64,000 bases of DNA from contig JAHBXD010000002.1 in NCBI GenBank assembly GCA_019636695.1, forward strand, positions 186,001 to 250,000, given 5' to 3'. This stretch comes from Phycisphaeraceae bacterium. GTDB taxonomy: Bacteria; Planctomycetota; Phycisphaerae; Phycisphaerales; UBA1924. Both the position numbers and the translations under genes were made by a program. The notes beneath the pieces were generated by a model that saw only the letters and a program-made list of their open reading frames with translations, had not been told where the DNA came from and did not search any database. Positions 47,141 to 57,352 of the stretch are shown here, piece by piece (the stretch's first letter is position 1; the number at the start of each line of letters is the position of its first letter).

Positions 47141-48349
47141 GTGCTTCGACCCGGCCATGTGATCGTGTGCGGTGTGCTCTCCCTGCTGTGCCTGGGCGTG
47201 GTGATGGTCAATTCGGCCGGAATGGAGATGGCGCCGCTCGGGCTTGGGGCGAGCGTCTCGGTCGATACGATCCTGCTGTCAAGGTCGAGCATCTACCTGT
47301 GCCTGGCGATGCTGGCGATGGGCGCGGCGGCGATGTTGCCCGTTCGCCGCATGGCCGACAACGCCTCCCTTCCGGCTGAGCACGCACCGCGGCTGACGGG
47401 GCTTGTGCTCGGGACGATCCTGATCCTGACGGCGCTTGTCACGGTGTATCTGCCCGGGTTGAGCCGTGAGATGAACGGCTCGCACCGATGGATCGCCTTT
47501 GACCTGCCGATGGTCGGCGCGCTGAGCATTCAGCCGAGCGAGATCGCCAAGTGGGGCACGGTTGTGCTCTGCGCGTGGTATCTGGCGCGAACGGGAAGCG
47601 GAATCCGGTCTTTTTTTTCCGGGCTGCTGCCGCTGATGATCGCCTGCGGGGCGATCATTCTCGTGATTCTGAAAGAAGACCTGGGCACGGGCGCGCTGGT
47701 GGCCATGACGTTCGGGTGTCTGCTGCTTGCATCGCAGGCGAAGCGCTGGCACCTGCTGTTGCCCGTGGCGGCCGGGAGCGGGGCGCTCGCGGCGGCGGTG
47801 ATGGCAGAGCCGTATCGACTGCGCCGGCTTGAGACATTCATGGATCCGTATGTCGACCCGCAAGGCGCGGGGTATCACATGATCCAGTCGATGGCGACGG
47901 TGGCGGGCGGCCAAGGCTGGGGGCGCGGGCTCGGCAACGGATTGCAGAAATTCGGATATCTGCCCGAAGACACGACGGACTTTCTCTTTGCGATCATTTG
48001 TGAAGAACTGGGCATCTTCGGCGCGGCGATGGTCGCAGCGCTCTACATCCTTATTCTCTGGGCGGGCGTGTTGATCGTGCGGCGTGAAGTACGGCCGATG
48101 CTGAAACTGCTCGGGCTGGGGTTCCTCGCCACTCTGGGCGGACAGGCGCTGATCAACATGCTGGTCGTTACCGGCTGGGCCCCCACCAAGGGCATTCCCT
48201 TGCCCCTGGTTTCTTCAGGAGGGACGGGGTGGATTCTGACCGCGGCGTCGCTCGGCGTGCTGGTGGCCATCGACCGCGCGCAGGCTCACGACGAGGTCGC
48301 CGCGTCTTCCGACACAGCCGATGATCTTCCCGAGGGACTTGCGGCATGA
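47141..48349 (+). CDS. ftsW: FtsW/RodA-family peptidoglycan polymerase
   Basis: About 402 residues and ten hydrophobic segments. Family motifs are NGSHRWIAFDLPMVGALSIQ followed by PSEIAKWG, LKEDLGTGALVAMTF, GQGWGRGLGNGLQKFGYLPE, DTTDFLFAIICEELG and GIPLPLVSSGGTGWI. SEDS proteins polymerise glycan strands from lipid II at the septum (FtsW) or side wall (RodA). Coupling to murG by a 4-nt overlap favours FtsW. Start is the GTG at 47141 (VLRPGHVIVCG); a later GTG at 47159 is possible. No Shine-Dalgarno is evident. No ftsZ, ftsA or other mur genes flank it. Confidence 0.9.
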   Translation: MLRPGHVIVCGVLSLLCLGVVMVNSAGMEMAPLGLGASVSVDTILLSRSSIYLCLAMLAMGAAAMLPVRRMADNASLPAEHAPRLTGLVLGTILILTALVTVYLPGLSREMNGSHRWIAFDLPMVGALSIQPSEIAKWGTVVLCAWYLARTGSGIRSFFSGLLPLMIACGAIILVILKEDLGTGALVAMTFGCLLLASQAKRWHLLLPVAAGSGALAAAVMAEPYRLRRLETFMDPYVDPQGAGYHMIQSMATVAGGQGWGRGLGNGLQKFGYLPEDTTDFLFAIICEELGIFGAAMVAALYILILWAGVLIVRREVRPMLKLLGLGFLATLGGQALINMLVVTGWAPTKGIPLPLVSSGGTGWILTAASLGVLVAIDRAQAHDEVAASSDTADDLPEGLAA

Positions 48350-49482
48350 CGCGGGCGCTGGTGTTCGCCGGAGGAGGCACGGGCGGGCACATTTTCCCGG
48401 CGCTGGCGATCGCCGAACACCTTGGAAGCGAGGATGGTCGATCGCCGGTTGTGCATGTCGTCTGCTCGGTCCGGGCATTGGATGCCCGCATTCTTGCCGC
48501 GAACGGCGTGGCATTTACGCCGATTCCCGCGGCGCCTCCATCCGCACACCCGAAGCGGCTCGTGCGGTTTCTTCGATCGTGGGGTCCGAGTGTGCGCACT
48601 TCGCGGGCGCTGCTTCGTTCGTTGCGCGAAGCGCACGGCGTGGTTGTCGTGGTGGCCATGGGGGGGTATGTGGCCGCGCCCGTGGTGCAAGCCGCGCGCG
48701 TAGAACGCTGCCCCGTTGTGTTGGTGAACTTGGATGCCGCGCCGGGCAAAGCCAACCGCTGGATCGCGCGGCATGCCGAGCACATTTTCACTTCCGCGCC
48801 TGTCGATCGGAACGGGTGGGAGCGTGTGCCCCCGATCGTCCGGAGTATTGCCCGCGCGAGCGATACGCCGGCGAACTGCCGCGAATCGCTCGGGCTTGCG
48901 CCGGATCGGCCGACGTTGCTGGTCACGGGGGCAAGCCAAGGGGCGAGATCGATCAATCGCTTCATGGCGGCGTTTGCGGCAAGGCACGCTTCGACGCTTG
49001 AAGGCTGGCAGGTTGTGCATCAGTCAGGGCCTGAGGGCGAGGAAGAACTTGTGCGTGCCTATGCCGAGGCGGGCATCGCGGCGGTGGTGGCTCCGTTTTT
49101 TGAATCGATGGGTCAGGCGTGGGGAGCCGCCGACCTGGCGATCAGTCGCGCCGGCGCGGGGAGCGTGGGCGAAGTGTGGGCGAACGGCGTGCCGACGGTG
49201 TTCATGCCCTACCCCTATCACCGCGACCAGCATCAGCGGCTGAACGCTGCTCCGCTCGAGAGCGTGGGTGGATGCGTGATCTGTGCAGATCGAATCGAGC
49301 CGGAAGCGAACCTGACCGACGCCGGCACGCACCTTGCGCGGCTGCTCGGAGACAGCGCGGTCCGGGCGTCCATGCGTTCGGCCCTGGCCTCGCTCGGCCC
49401 GGCCGATGGAGCGCAGCGCATCGCCCAATCGCCTTCCCTGCGTTCCCCAGCCCGCGTGATTGCAGGGAAAAACCACGCGTGA
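48346..49482 (+). CDS. murG: UDP-GlcNAc:lipid I N-acetylglucosaminyltransferase (divergent MurG)
   Basis: 378 residues, GT28 family. N-terminal FAGGGTGGHIFPALAIAEHL is the classic lipid-side motif; MGGYVAAPVVQAAR and PGKANR follow; the C-terminal half has VTGASQGARSINR, the nucleotide-sugar site SRAGAGSVGEVWANGVPTVF and YHRDQHQRLNA. It adds GlcNAc to lipid I on the cytoplasmic face. The normally conserved HEQN before the PGxxN loop reads NLDA here. The ATG overlaps the ftsW stop (ATGA). The presence of murG and ftsW supports a peptidoglycan wall in this organism. Confidence 0.9.
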   Translation: MTRALVFAGGGTGGHIFPALAIAEHLGSEDGRSPVVHVVCSVRALDARILAANGVAFTPIPAAPPSAHPKRLVRFLRSWGPSVRTSRALLRSLREAHGVVVVVAMGGYVAAPVVQAARVERCPVVLVNLDAAPGKANRWIARHAEHIFTSAPVDRNGWERVPPIVRSIARASDTPANCRESLGLAPDRPTLLVTGASQGARSINRFMAAFAARHASTLEGWQVVHQSGPEGEEELVRAYAEAGIAAVVAPFFESMGQAWGAADLAISRAGAGSVGEVWANGVPTVFMPYPYHRDQHQRLNAAPLESVGGCVICADRIEPEANLTDAGTHLARLLGDSAVRASMRSALASLGPADGAQRIAQSPSLRSPARVIAGKNHA

Positions 49483-49517
49483 GGGCGTCTTAGGCGGCAG
49501 CGGGGCCACGCATCCGT

Positions 49518-49523
49518 TAGAAT
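49518..49523 (+). promoter_or_regulatory. Candidate -10 box 6 nt before a start codon
   Basis: TAGAAT is followed by 6 nt and the ATG at 49530, the same spacing as at 24375-24387 and at argR. No convincing -35 is seen, so it is weaker than those two. Confidence 0.35.
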
Positions 49524-49529
49524 CAAGGT

Positions 49530-50054
49530 ATGGACGGCGGAGCCGATGACCGGAGAGGGTCTTCTCGATGCGTGCTGTGGCATGCCCCGGGGGTTGAACC
49601 GCCACCGGCGTTGTTATCGGCCCTTGAGAAACGCGAAGTCTCGTTCGTCGCCGTGTCAGACGCCTACGCCGCGCTCGCCGAGATCCTTGTTGAGGCACGC
49701 CGCGACTCGGGGCGGCCCGTGCTGGTGCTTGTGGAGCCTTCGGGGCTTTCCCGGGCGCGAGAGATGCACGGCGTGCTCGGGCGTTCGGGGAAGGGTGTTT
49801 CGGTGTGGATGTATGCCCGAGGCGCGAACCCAGCGCTGCGGGCCGTCGTTGCATCAGATGTCGAAACATGGCCGGAGGCCACGCGGCCCGAGGTTCCGCA
49901 GGTGCAGGTCGTCAACGGCCTGCGCGGGCGTGTGCTCGAGGCCGAGCCTGAACCGGTAGAGCATGACACTGCCTCGAACGGCGCATCGACAAAGGGGCTG
50001 TTGAGCCGGGAGGAACTGGCGATGCTTCTCGGAGATGAGGACCAATCGGCATGA
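49530..50054 (+). CDS. Unknown protein with degenerate receiver-like fold
   Basis: 174 residues. The first ~125 residues alternate strand and helix like a response-regulator receiver (CVLWHAPGVEPPPALLSALE, VSFVAVSDAYAALAEILVEA, VLVLVEPSGLSRAREMHGVL, GVSVWMYARGA) but the acidic pocket and phospho-acceptor Asp are absent. The C-terminus ends in a short conserved-looking tail KGLLSREELAMLLGDEDQS. No family assigned. Its stop overlaps the start of the diguanylate cyclase gene (ATGA), implying a joint function. Confidence 0.65.
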   Translation: MDGGADDRRGSSRCVLWHAPGVEPPPALLSALEKREVSFVAVSDAYAALAEILVEARRDSGRPVLVLVEPSGLSRAREMHGVLGRSGKGVSVWMYARGANPALRAVVASDVETWPEATRPEVPQVQVVNGLRGRVLEAEPEPVEHDTASNGASTKGLLSREELAMLLGDEDQSA

Positions 50055-51367
50055 TGGCGACAGAGCGTGCCATGCCGGTGCTTCTGGTCGGTCGGACCGG
50101 ACTTGACCAAGCCCTGAGGCGCGAGCCTGGGGTGGAGTTGCTGCGCGCTCCTTCTGCGCTGGATGCCATCGGTGAACTTGCCGACCTGCCCGATGACCCA
50201 GCGCGGCCCCACCCGGTGGTGATCGTTTCCGCCGATGCCCAACCCCTGGGCGAAGAGGCCGAACAGTGGGTTCGCGGCGTGCGCCGCCTGCAGCCCGAAG
50301 CGGTGGTGCTTCGCATGGCGCTGCCGGGGCAGCGCGCCGAGGCATGGGGGTCGCCGTTTCCTTTTGACGGCTTTGTGCCCTTTGAAGCGCCGGCGGCTGA
50401 TGTGCATGCCGTGATCGCCCGTGCGCGCATGCAACCGGCCACCAACGGGAAATCGCCAACCAGCGCCCCCGCGCACCATGCAGAGGTTGCATGCCGCGAG
50501 CCGCCCGAGGCTGCAGCCGCGTTGCCCGCGGAGACGGGGCCTGTGGGCGACAGCGAGCTGGCGACGCGGCTGGTGCTCGGGCGACCGATTGAAAGCGAGG
50601 CCATCGAGTGCATTCGGGCGCGCACGGGCGCTTCGAGCGTTCGATTTGTGCGTGACTCAACCACCGAGGGCGTGCCCGTGGCATGGCGCGGATGCGCGAT
50701 GGGCCGGCTCGTGATCGATGGGGTTGTGCTTGATGAAGCCACCTTGCGCGGGCACGCCGATTGGCTGGCTTCGTGGCTGCGACTGGAAGAGCAGCAGGTC
50801 GAACTTCGGCGTGCGGCGTTCACCGATCCGCTGACGGGAGCGTGGAATCGCCGATATTTCGACCATTTCCTTCCGGGCGTGCTTGAGCGGGCGCGTGCGC
50901 AGCGTGCGATGGTGACGGTGCTGGTGTTCGATATCGACGATTTCAAGATGTACAACGACCGTTTCGGCCACGCCGCGGGCGATGAAATTCTGGTTGAGAC
51001 GGTGCGGCTGCTCCGGTCGGTGATCAGGCCGACGGATCGTGTCTGCCGGTTGGGGGGCGACGAGTTCGTGGTGATTTTTGACGAGCCGCAAGGCCCGCGC
51101 CAGATCGGCAGCCGCCCACCCGAGAGCGTGTATGCGATTTCGAGACGGTTTCAGAAACAGATCTGCGAGCATCGCTTCCCGAAACTGGGTTCGCTTGCAC
51201 CGGGCACGCTGACCATCAGCGGCGGGCTTGCCACGTTCCCGTGGGACGGCCGCACGGCGGCGGAGCTGCTCGATCGGGCGGACCAACTCGCGATTGAGAG
51301 CAAGCGTCAGGGCAAGAACGCCATTACGTTCGGGCCGGATGCCGATCGCCTGTGCAGCGCGCCGTGA
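50051..51367 (+). CDS. Diguanylate cyclase (GGDEF) with N-terminal pseudo-receiver
   Basis: 438 residues. N-terminal ~125 residues look like a receiver without phospho-site (MPVLLVGRTGLDQALRREPG, PVVIVSADAQPLGEEAEQWV). A Pro/Ala linker and an intermediate domain (about 180-255) lead to a complete GGDEF domain: DPLTGAWNRRYFDHFLPGVL, VFDIDDFKMYNDRFGHAAGD, active site RLGGDEFVVIF, TISGGLATFP. An RPTD five residues before GGDEF is the product-inhibition I-site (RxxD). It should make cyclic di-GMP from GTP. A ~25-residue Arg/Pro insertion follows GGDEF (DEPQGPRQIGSRPPES). It overlaps the preceding gene by 4 nt, downstream of ftsW-murG. Confidence 0.9.
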   Translation: MMATERAMPVLLVGRTGLDQALRREPGVELLRAPSALDAIGELADLPDDPARPHPVVIVSADAQPLGEEAEQWVRGVRRLQPEAVVLRMALPGQRAEAWGSPFPFDGFVPFEAPAADVHAVIARARMQPATNGKSPTSAPAHHAEVACREPPEAAAALPAETGPVGDSELATRLVLGRPIESEAIECIRARTGASSVRFVRDSTTEGVPVAWRGCAMGRLVIDGVVLDEATLRGHADWLASWLRLEEQQVELRRAAFTDPLTGAWNRRYFDHFLPGVLERARAQRAMVTVLVFDIDDFKMYNDRFGHAAGDEILVETVRLLRSVIRPTDRVCRLGGDEFVVIFDEPQGPRQIGSRPPESVYAISRRFQKQICEHRFPKLGSLAPGTLTISGGLATFPWDGRTAAELLDRADQLAIESKRQGKNAITFGPDADRLCSAP

Positions 51368-51475
51368 TGCCCTTGACGCCATCTGCAACGTGAACCTTCC
51401 GCAATTGACGCCATCGAGGGCTTGGATGGTGTGCGATCAATCTCCGCATGGTTGCGTGGGCATCCACAAGGAGCC

Positions 51476-52540
51476 TCAGGCTGTCGACGCGGCGGGAGCA
51501 GCGTAAACGCCCGATCGCATCGAACGTTTGATGACGTAGAGGTATTCACGATTACGCACGTGGCTGATTGCGCCGACTTTTTCGCCGCGAGGGTTGTAGA
51601 TGCCGATGCGCGCGCCGACATATCGCGGATAATCGTGCTCGATCACCGTGCGTTCGGCGTCGGGGTCGAATGATTCGAGCAGGCGCTCCATCCGGTCGCG
51701 TTGCATATACCCTTCGTTATTGAACGAGATGATCAGCGTGCGTGCCCGCACAGCGCGCAAGAGTTTCAGCAGGGCCTCTTCGCACGATCTTCGCGAGTTG
51801 AAGGGGCTGCGCCGCTCGCGGCAGTCGATGCGTTTGCACGCGACGCCGTAGACGGGGGGCTTATCCCAACGCACCAGGCTCTCCCAGACGTGGTAGTTGC
51901 CGAGGTACGAATGCTGGTTATACGGAGGATCGAGATACGCGATGTCGGCGTCGAATCGTGCGGCGGCATCGAGGGCCTCGAGGCAGGTTGCCGCCCCCTT
52001 GCCCCCGGGTGCGCGCGGCAAGAGCGCGGGCAGGCGCAGGTGGAGGGGGTTGCGCGCGCGCTTCGCCCACGACTTGAGATAGGCCATTTGCACACCTGTG
52101 GTCGAATCGACGCGGTCGGCCGCTTCAAGCAGCGACGTCAGCACGACCGACTCGAGTTCGGGATCGAGGGCGCGCGCGGCGATGGCCTCACGGATCGCAT
52201 CAATACGCTCGCCGTTGGCGGGGTGAATGAACCGGGCTTGCAGAGAATAGTGCTCGGTGAAATACCCGGGCGCGCCCGGCAGGGTGTTGAACTCGTCGAT
52301 CAACTGTTTCGCCTCGTGGGCCACATCTTCGGCGTCGGCCTGAACATAGCACCGGGCGAGGCACGCGGCATAGGCATTGTGATCGTTGGCGTATACGCGA
52401 TAGCCCCGGGCTTTGAGGGCGTGCCCCACCCGCGAGGTGCCCGAGAAGATGTCGAGCACGCTCGCAGCCTCAGGGACGTCACCCACCGCGGCGAGAATCG
52501 CCGGCAGCAGCGTGCGTTTTGAGCCGAGGTATTTGATCAC
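51476..52540 (-). CDS. D12-class DNA adenine N6-methyltransferase (orphan)
   Basis: 354 residues. SAM-binding motif I VLDIFSGTSRVGHALKARG, the N-terminal IKYLGSKRTLLPAIL typical of Dam-like D12 enzymes, and catalytic motif IV YLDPPYNQHSYLGNYH. VLTSLLEAADRVDSTTGVQM and LIISFNNEGYM complete the family pattern. It methylates adenine in a sequence that cannot be predicted here. No restriction endonuclease or specificity gene is adjacent, so it may be a solitary regulatory methylase or a phage-defence remnant. The GTG at 52540 with GGAG 8 nt upstream is preferred; a TTG at 52546 is an alternative. Confidence 0.87.
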   Translation of the reverse strand: MIKYLGSKRTLLPAILAAVGDVPEAASVLDIFSGTSRVGHALKARGYRVYANDHNAYAACLARCYVQADAEDVAHEAKQLIDEFNTLPGAPGYFTEHYSLQARFIHPANGERIDAIREAIAARALDPELESVVLTSLLEAADRVDSTTGVQMAYLKSWAKRARNPLHLRLPALLPRAPGGKGAATCLEALDAAARFDADIAYLDPPYNQHSYLGNYHVWESLVRWDKPPVYGVACKRIDCRERRSPFNSRRSCEEALLKLLRAVRARTLIISFNNEGYMQRDRMERLLESFDPDAERTVIEHDYPRYVGARIGIYNPRGEKVGAISHVRNREYLYVIKRSMRSGVYAAPAASTA

Positions 52541-52643
52541 CGGCAAGGCTCCGGCGGTATCGAAGCGTCGGGGGAGAAACCCGCCGCGCGGTTCGCAGCG
52601 CCCCCGCCGACCGGATCGATCGGCATGCCGTTGACCGCCGATG

Positions 52644-53039
52644 TCAATCGAACCTGAAGACGCCTTTGCGGTATCCGTAGAGATAGGCGACGATGGTGGT
52701 CAGCAGGAAAAACAGAATTCGGAAGAGCCACACCAAGCCGTTGGAATCGTTGCTGTCGAGGTTGGGGAACGTCACCGCCCAGGGGTAGAGAAAGATGATC
52801 TCGACATCGAAGACGAGGAAGACCATCGCGATGAGATAGAAACGCACGTTGAACCGTTTACGGGCCGTGCCCATCGGGTTCATGCCCGATTCGTAGGTCA
52901 GCCCCTTGTTGGGACCGCGGCGCGACGGACCGATCAGCTTGGTCAGCACGATGTTGGCCACGGCGAAGGTGACCGCCATCATGATGATGATCGCCAGCGG
53001 GAAGTAGTTCGAGATGTCAACTGTGCCCAGAATCTGCAT
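52644..53039 (-). CDS. nuoA: NADH-quinone oxidoreductase subunit A
   Basis: 131 residues with three membrane helices: YFPLAIIIMMAVTFAVANIV, RFYLIAMVFLVFDVEIIFLY and LFRILFFLLTTIVAYLYGYR. Diagnostic are YESGMNPMGTARKRFNVRFY and FDVEIIFLYPWAV. NuoA is a small core membrane subunit of complex I near the quinone site. It is alone here: neither nuoB nor any other nuo gene follows, whereas most bacteria keep nuoA-N together. A GGTGAG precedes the ATG. Length and motifs are intact, so it is not a pseudogene. Confidence 0.93.
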   Translation of the reverse strand: MQILGTVDISNYFPLAIIIMMAVTFAVANIVLTKLIGPSRRGPNKGLTYESGMNPMGTARKRFNVRFYLIAMVFLVFDVEIIFLYPWAVTFPNLDSNDSNGLVWLFRILFFLLTTIVAYLYGYRKGVFRFD

Positions 53040-53116
53040 CAGCGCTCACCCGTGGGCGGCATGGTAGCCGACCGGCCGGGTGCGGGAAAGTGGACACAAA
53101 CGCCTTGGAGGCGGCC

Positions 53117-54688
53117 TTACTTCGAGGCCGGTTGCACACCCTCAGCGGGTGCTGAGCCGTTCTCGACCGGTCGCCACGGAACAAGATCGCCGGCCGCGCC
53201 CGTGACCTCGCGCACCCAAGATGCGACAAGGTCGAGAAAGACCGGGGCGAGGGTTTCCTCGATCACGGCGTACTCGGCGGGCGAACCCGTGATCGCGGTC
53301 TGGAAGAGATGGTTCAGGTCGGGTAGCTCGACAATCCGGGTACGAGGGTCGGCATGCGCGAGCGCTCCTCGAAGGGCATCAAGGTTTTCCCCCGGCGCGA
53401 CCTGCACATCCAGCGAGCCGGTCACCGTGAGCACCGGGCACTTCACTTTGGCAAGATAAGGACGCGGATCGAGCAGGAGGAAGGTCTTGAACCACGGAGA
53501 GGTCAGCATCGGCCCTTGGGCCATCATCTGGCTCTCGACAAGCTGCCCGAACTCATCCGCAGGAAGGGCAGCATGTATCGGATTGTTGCGAAGTTCGGTT
53601 TCGATGATCTCTCGCAAGGTGTCTTTGATCTCTTGGGTGTCGCCGCCGTGGGCGATCAAAGCGCAAATTCTGCGGGTATTCTCGGCCTGACGCTTGGCTT
53701 CGACGGGATCGATCCCTGCGGAGAGACTGACCAGTTCGGCCTGGCGAGGCATCAGTTCAAGACCTGACATCCCCGGGGCTGCCATGAGCACGATGAAGGC
53801 GAGATCGGGGCGGCGGGCTGCGACGATCGGCGCGATGAGGCCGCCCTCGCTGTGCCCGATGACCCCGATGCGGCGCGCATCGATGCGCGGATGCGAGGCA
53901 AGGAATTGAACCGCCGCGAGCGCATCGGATGCGAAGTCGTAAGTTGTGGCGCTTTCGAAGTTTCCGGTGGACTTGGCAACGCCGCGATCATCGAACCGGA
54001 GTACGGCGATGCCGTTGCGGGTGAGGTGGTCGGCCAGCACGAAGAAGGGACGATGCCCGAGGAGGTTTTCGTCGCGGTCTTGCGGGCCGGAACCCGAGAC
54101 GAGCACGGCGACCGGCATTCCCCCTGATCCGGGGGGTATTGTGAGCGTCCCGGCGAGGACGACCGTCGGATCGTCTGGGTTGGCGAAGGTGACTTCAACT
54201 TCTTCATATGGGAATGGGGGGATGGGGTCTTGCGGCCGGCGGGGCGCTTGAGGAGGGGCCTCGCCTTGCTCGAGCCGGCGCATCGAGACATCGAGTTTCA
54301 TCGGGCCTTGGGTCAAATGGCCCGTGGCTTGGGTATCGCTTTGGCGGGTGAAGACAAAGCGGGCGAAGTTGTCAGGGGAAGCCCCGGGTGGAGCGAGCAC
54401 GAATCGGATGGTTTCGCCTTCAGCGACGACATCCTGAAGCGGGACATCTATCGCGCCCTGGAGGGGGATCGAGATGGTTCCGGTGGGCGGAGTGAGCACC
54501 ACGCTGAATTCGAGCGCGATGCCGTTGGGGAGCGTGAGCGAGCCAGCCCAGGTTTCGGGCTGCGCGGCTTGAGGAAGTGTGGGGTGAAGCCCGGATGAAT
54601 CTGACGGCCACAGGAAACCCCCGGCGAGAGCTGGCCCTGTGAGCAGCGAGGAGGAAGCGAGCAGTGAGGCGATGAGCGAACGGGTCAT
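53117..54688 (-). CDS. Secreted alpha/beta hydrolase (S9/lipase-like)
   Basis: 523 residues. Signal peptide MTRSLIASLLASSSLLTGPA, a beta-rich N-terminal region (~30-170; WAGSLTLPNGIALEFSVVLT, then SIPLQGAIDVPLQDV), then an alpha/beta hydrolase: VAVLVSGSGPQDRDENLLGH, VLRFDDRGVAKSTGNF, nucleophile Ser in GVIGHSEGGLIAP, acid in LTVTGSLDVQVAP and His in LPDLNHLFQTA. Exported, probably an esterase or peptidase acting in the periplasm. The N-terminal domain resembles the one preceding hydrolase domains in bacterial family members of unknown substrate. ATG 54688 has GGAG at 7 nt; the upstream frame is not used. Confidence 0.87.
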   Translation of the reverse strand: MTRSLIASLLASSSLLTGPALAGGFLWPSDSSGLHPTLPQAAQPETWAGSLTLPNGIALEFSVVLTPPTGTISIPLQGAIDVPLQDVVAEGETIRFVLAPPGASPDNFARFVFTRQSDTQATGHLTQGPMKLDVSMRRLEQGEAPPQAPRRPQDPIPPFPYEEVEVTFANPDDPTVVLAGTLTIPPGSGGMPVAVLVSGSGPQDRDENLLGHRPFFVLADHLTRNGIAVLRFDDRGVAKSTGNFESATTYDFASDALAAVQFLASHPRIDARRIGVIGHSEGGLIAPIVAARRPDLAFIVLMAAPGMSGLELMPRQAELVSLSAGIDPVEAKRQAENTRRICALIAHGGDTQEIKDTLREIIETELRNNPIHAALPADEFGQLVESQMMAQGPMLTSPWFKTFLLLDPRPYLAKVKCPVLTVTGSLDVQVAPGENLDALRGALAHADPRTRIVELPDLNHLFQTAITGSPAEYAVIEETLAPVFLDLVASWVREVTGAAGDLVPWRPVENGSAPAEGVQPASK

Positions 54689-54909
54689 GGTGTCTCCAAC
54701 GGGAATGGCCTGCCGAAGTGGCAGGCAGCGGGTGCGGGTCGGCAAAGCGTGTCAGGCTACGAAGGCGTGCAGAGGCTGCCTGAAGGGGTTGGCGGAGAGG
54801 TTGTTCTGGCACGCCTGTTGCCGATTTCACGATCCCGGTGGACGGTGCGCACGCGCCGGACCAACCCTCACTCGGACTGAACAGAGTTCTTCATCTTGGA
54901 GAATAGCGG

Positions 54910-56664
<1,755 letters not shown>

Positions 56665-56697
56665 ATCGCGGGTAGAGGTCGGAGCGGGAGACTCGTC

Positions 56698-57342
56698 ATG
56701 CACATTGAACCTCCGCTATTCAATGTTCGCCTGAAATCCCTTGATACGGGGATCGAGGTCAACTCGCAGCTCTATTTCGCCGAGCGGGAAAGCATGCTGC
56801 GTCTCGGAGATCGCACGAAATTGATTTTGCGTGGATCGTTTCAGTTCGCGGAAGCTGGGTTTGAACAACTGGTTCCACCCCTTCACGCTTTCGAATGCAT
56901 GGTGGATGCTTCGCTTCTTGGTGATTCTGACGGATGTCCTCGGTCGGTACCGATGGATTCCGCACTCGGGCGCTGCATTACGGAACATGTCGGACCACGA
57001 ATAAAGGTGATCGATATCCGACGGAATTTGCGTGCGACGCAGATCGCCGAGGCGGTCAGGCGTGTTGTCGAGCAGGCAGATCCGCGACTGGTGCTTCTCT
57101 TCGGATCGTCGGCATCGACGGATGTTCGCCCCGAAGGGGACATCGATCTGTTGATCGTGGTCGACGGAGATCCAGATTCGAAGCTGGTCGATAGTTTGTA
57201 CGCCTCGATGAAGGGAATCGGGGCTTCGGTGGACATGGTCGTCTTGTCTGAAGATCAATTCGAGCGCCAGCGCAACATCGTGGGTACGGTGGCATATCCA
57301 GCGGCGAAAGAAGGGACGGTGGTGTATCAGCGGGCTGCCTGA
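56698..57342 (+). CDS. Minimal nucleotidyltransferase (MNT) with N-terminal extension
   Basis: 214 residues. The last ~110 form a DNA-polymerase-beta-type nucleotidyltransferase with the full GSxA-x9-DxD motif in LVLLFGSSASTDVRPEGDID and a third strand VDMVVLSEDQFERQ. The first ~100 residues (MHIEPPLFNVRLKSLDTGIE, LRGSFQFAEAGFEQLVPPLH) do not belong to the standard domain. The ATG at 56698 has GGGAG 8 nt upstream, supporting the long form; a GTG at 57007 would give a minimal-length protein. With the HEPN gene 10 nt downstream it forms an MNT-HEPN pair, in which MNT proteins are antitoxins that can AMPylate the HEPN toxin. Confidence 0.82.
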   Translation: MHIEPPLFNVRLKSLDTGIEVNSQLYFAERESMLRLGDRTKLILRGSFQFAEAGFEQLVPPLHAFECMVDASLLGDSDGCPRSVPMDSALGRCITEHVGPRIKVIDIRRNLRATQIAEAVRRVVEQADPRLVLLFGSSASTDVRPEGDIDLLIVVDGDPDSKLVDSLYASMKGIGASVDMVVLSEDQFERQRNIVGTVAYPAAKEGTVVYQRAA

Positions 57343-57352
57343 CCATCTGCTG

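Noticed and set aside
54689-54909. CIRCE (HrcA) operator expected upstream of groEL1
   Set aside because: No TTAGCACTC-N9-GAGTGCTAA-like repeat is seen here or before groES, groEL2 and dnaJ.
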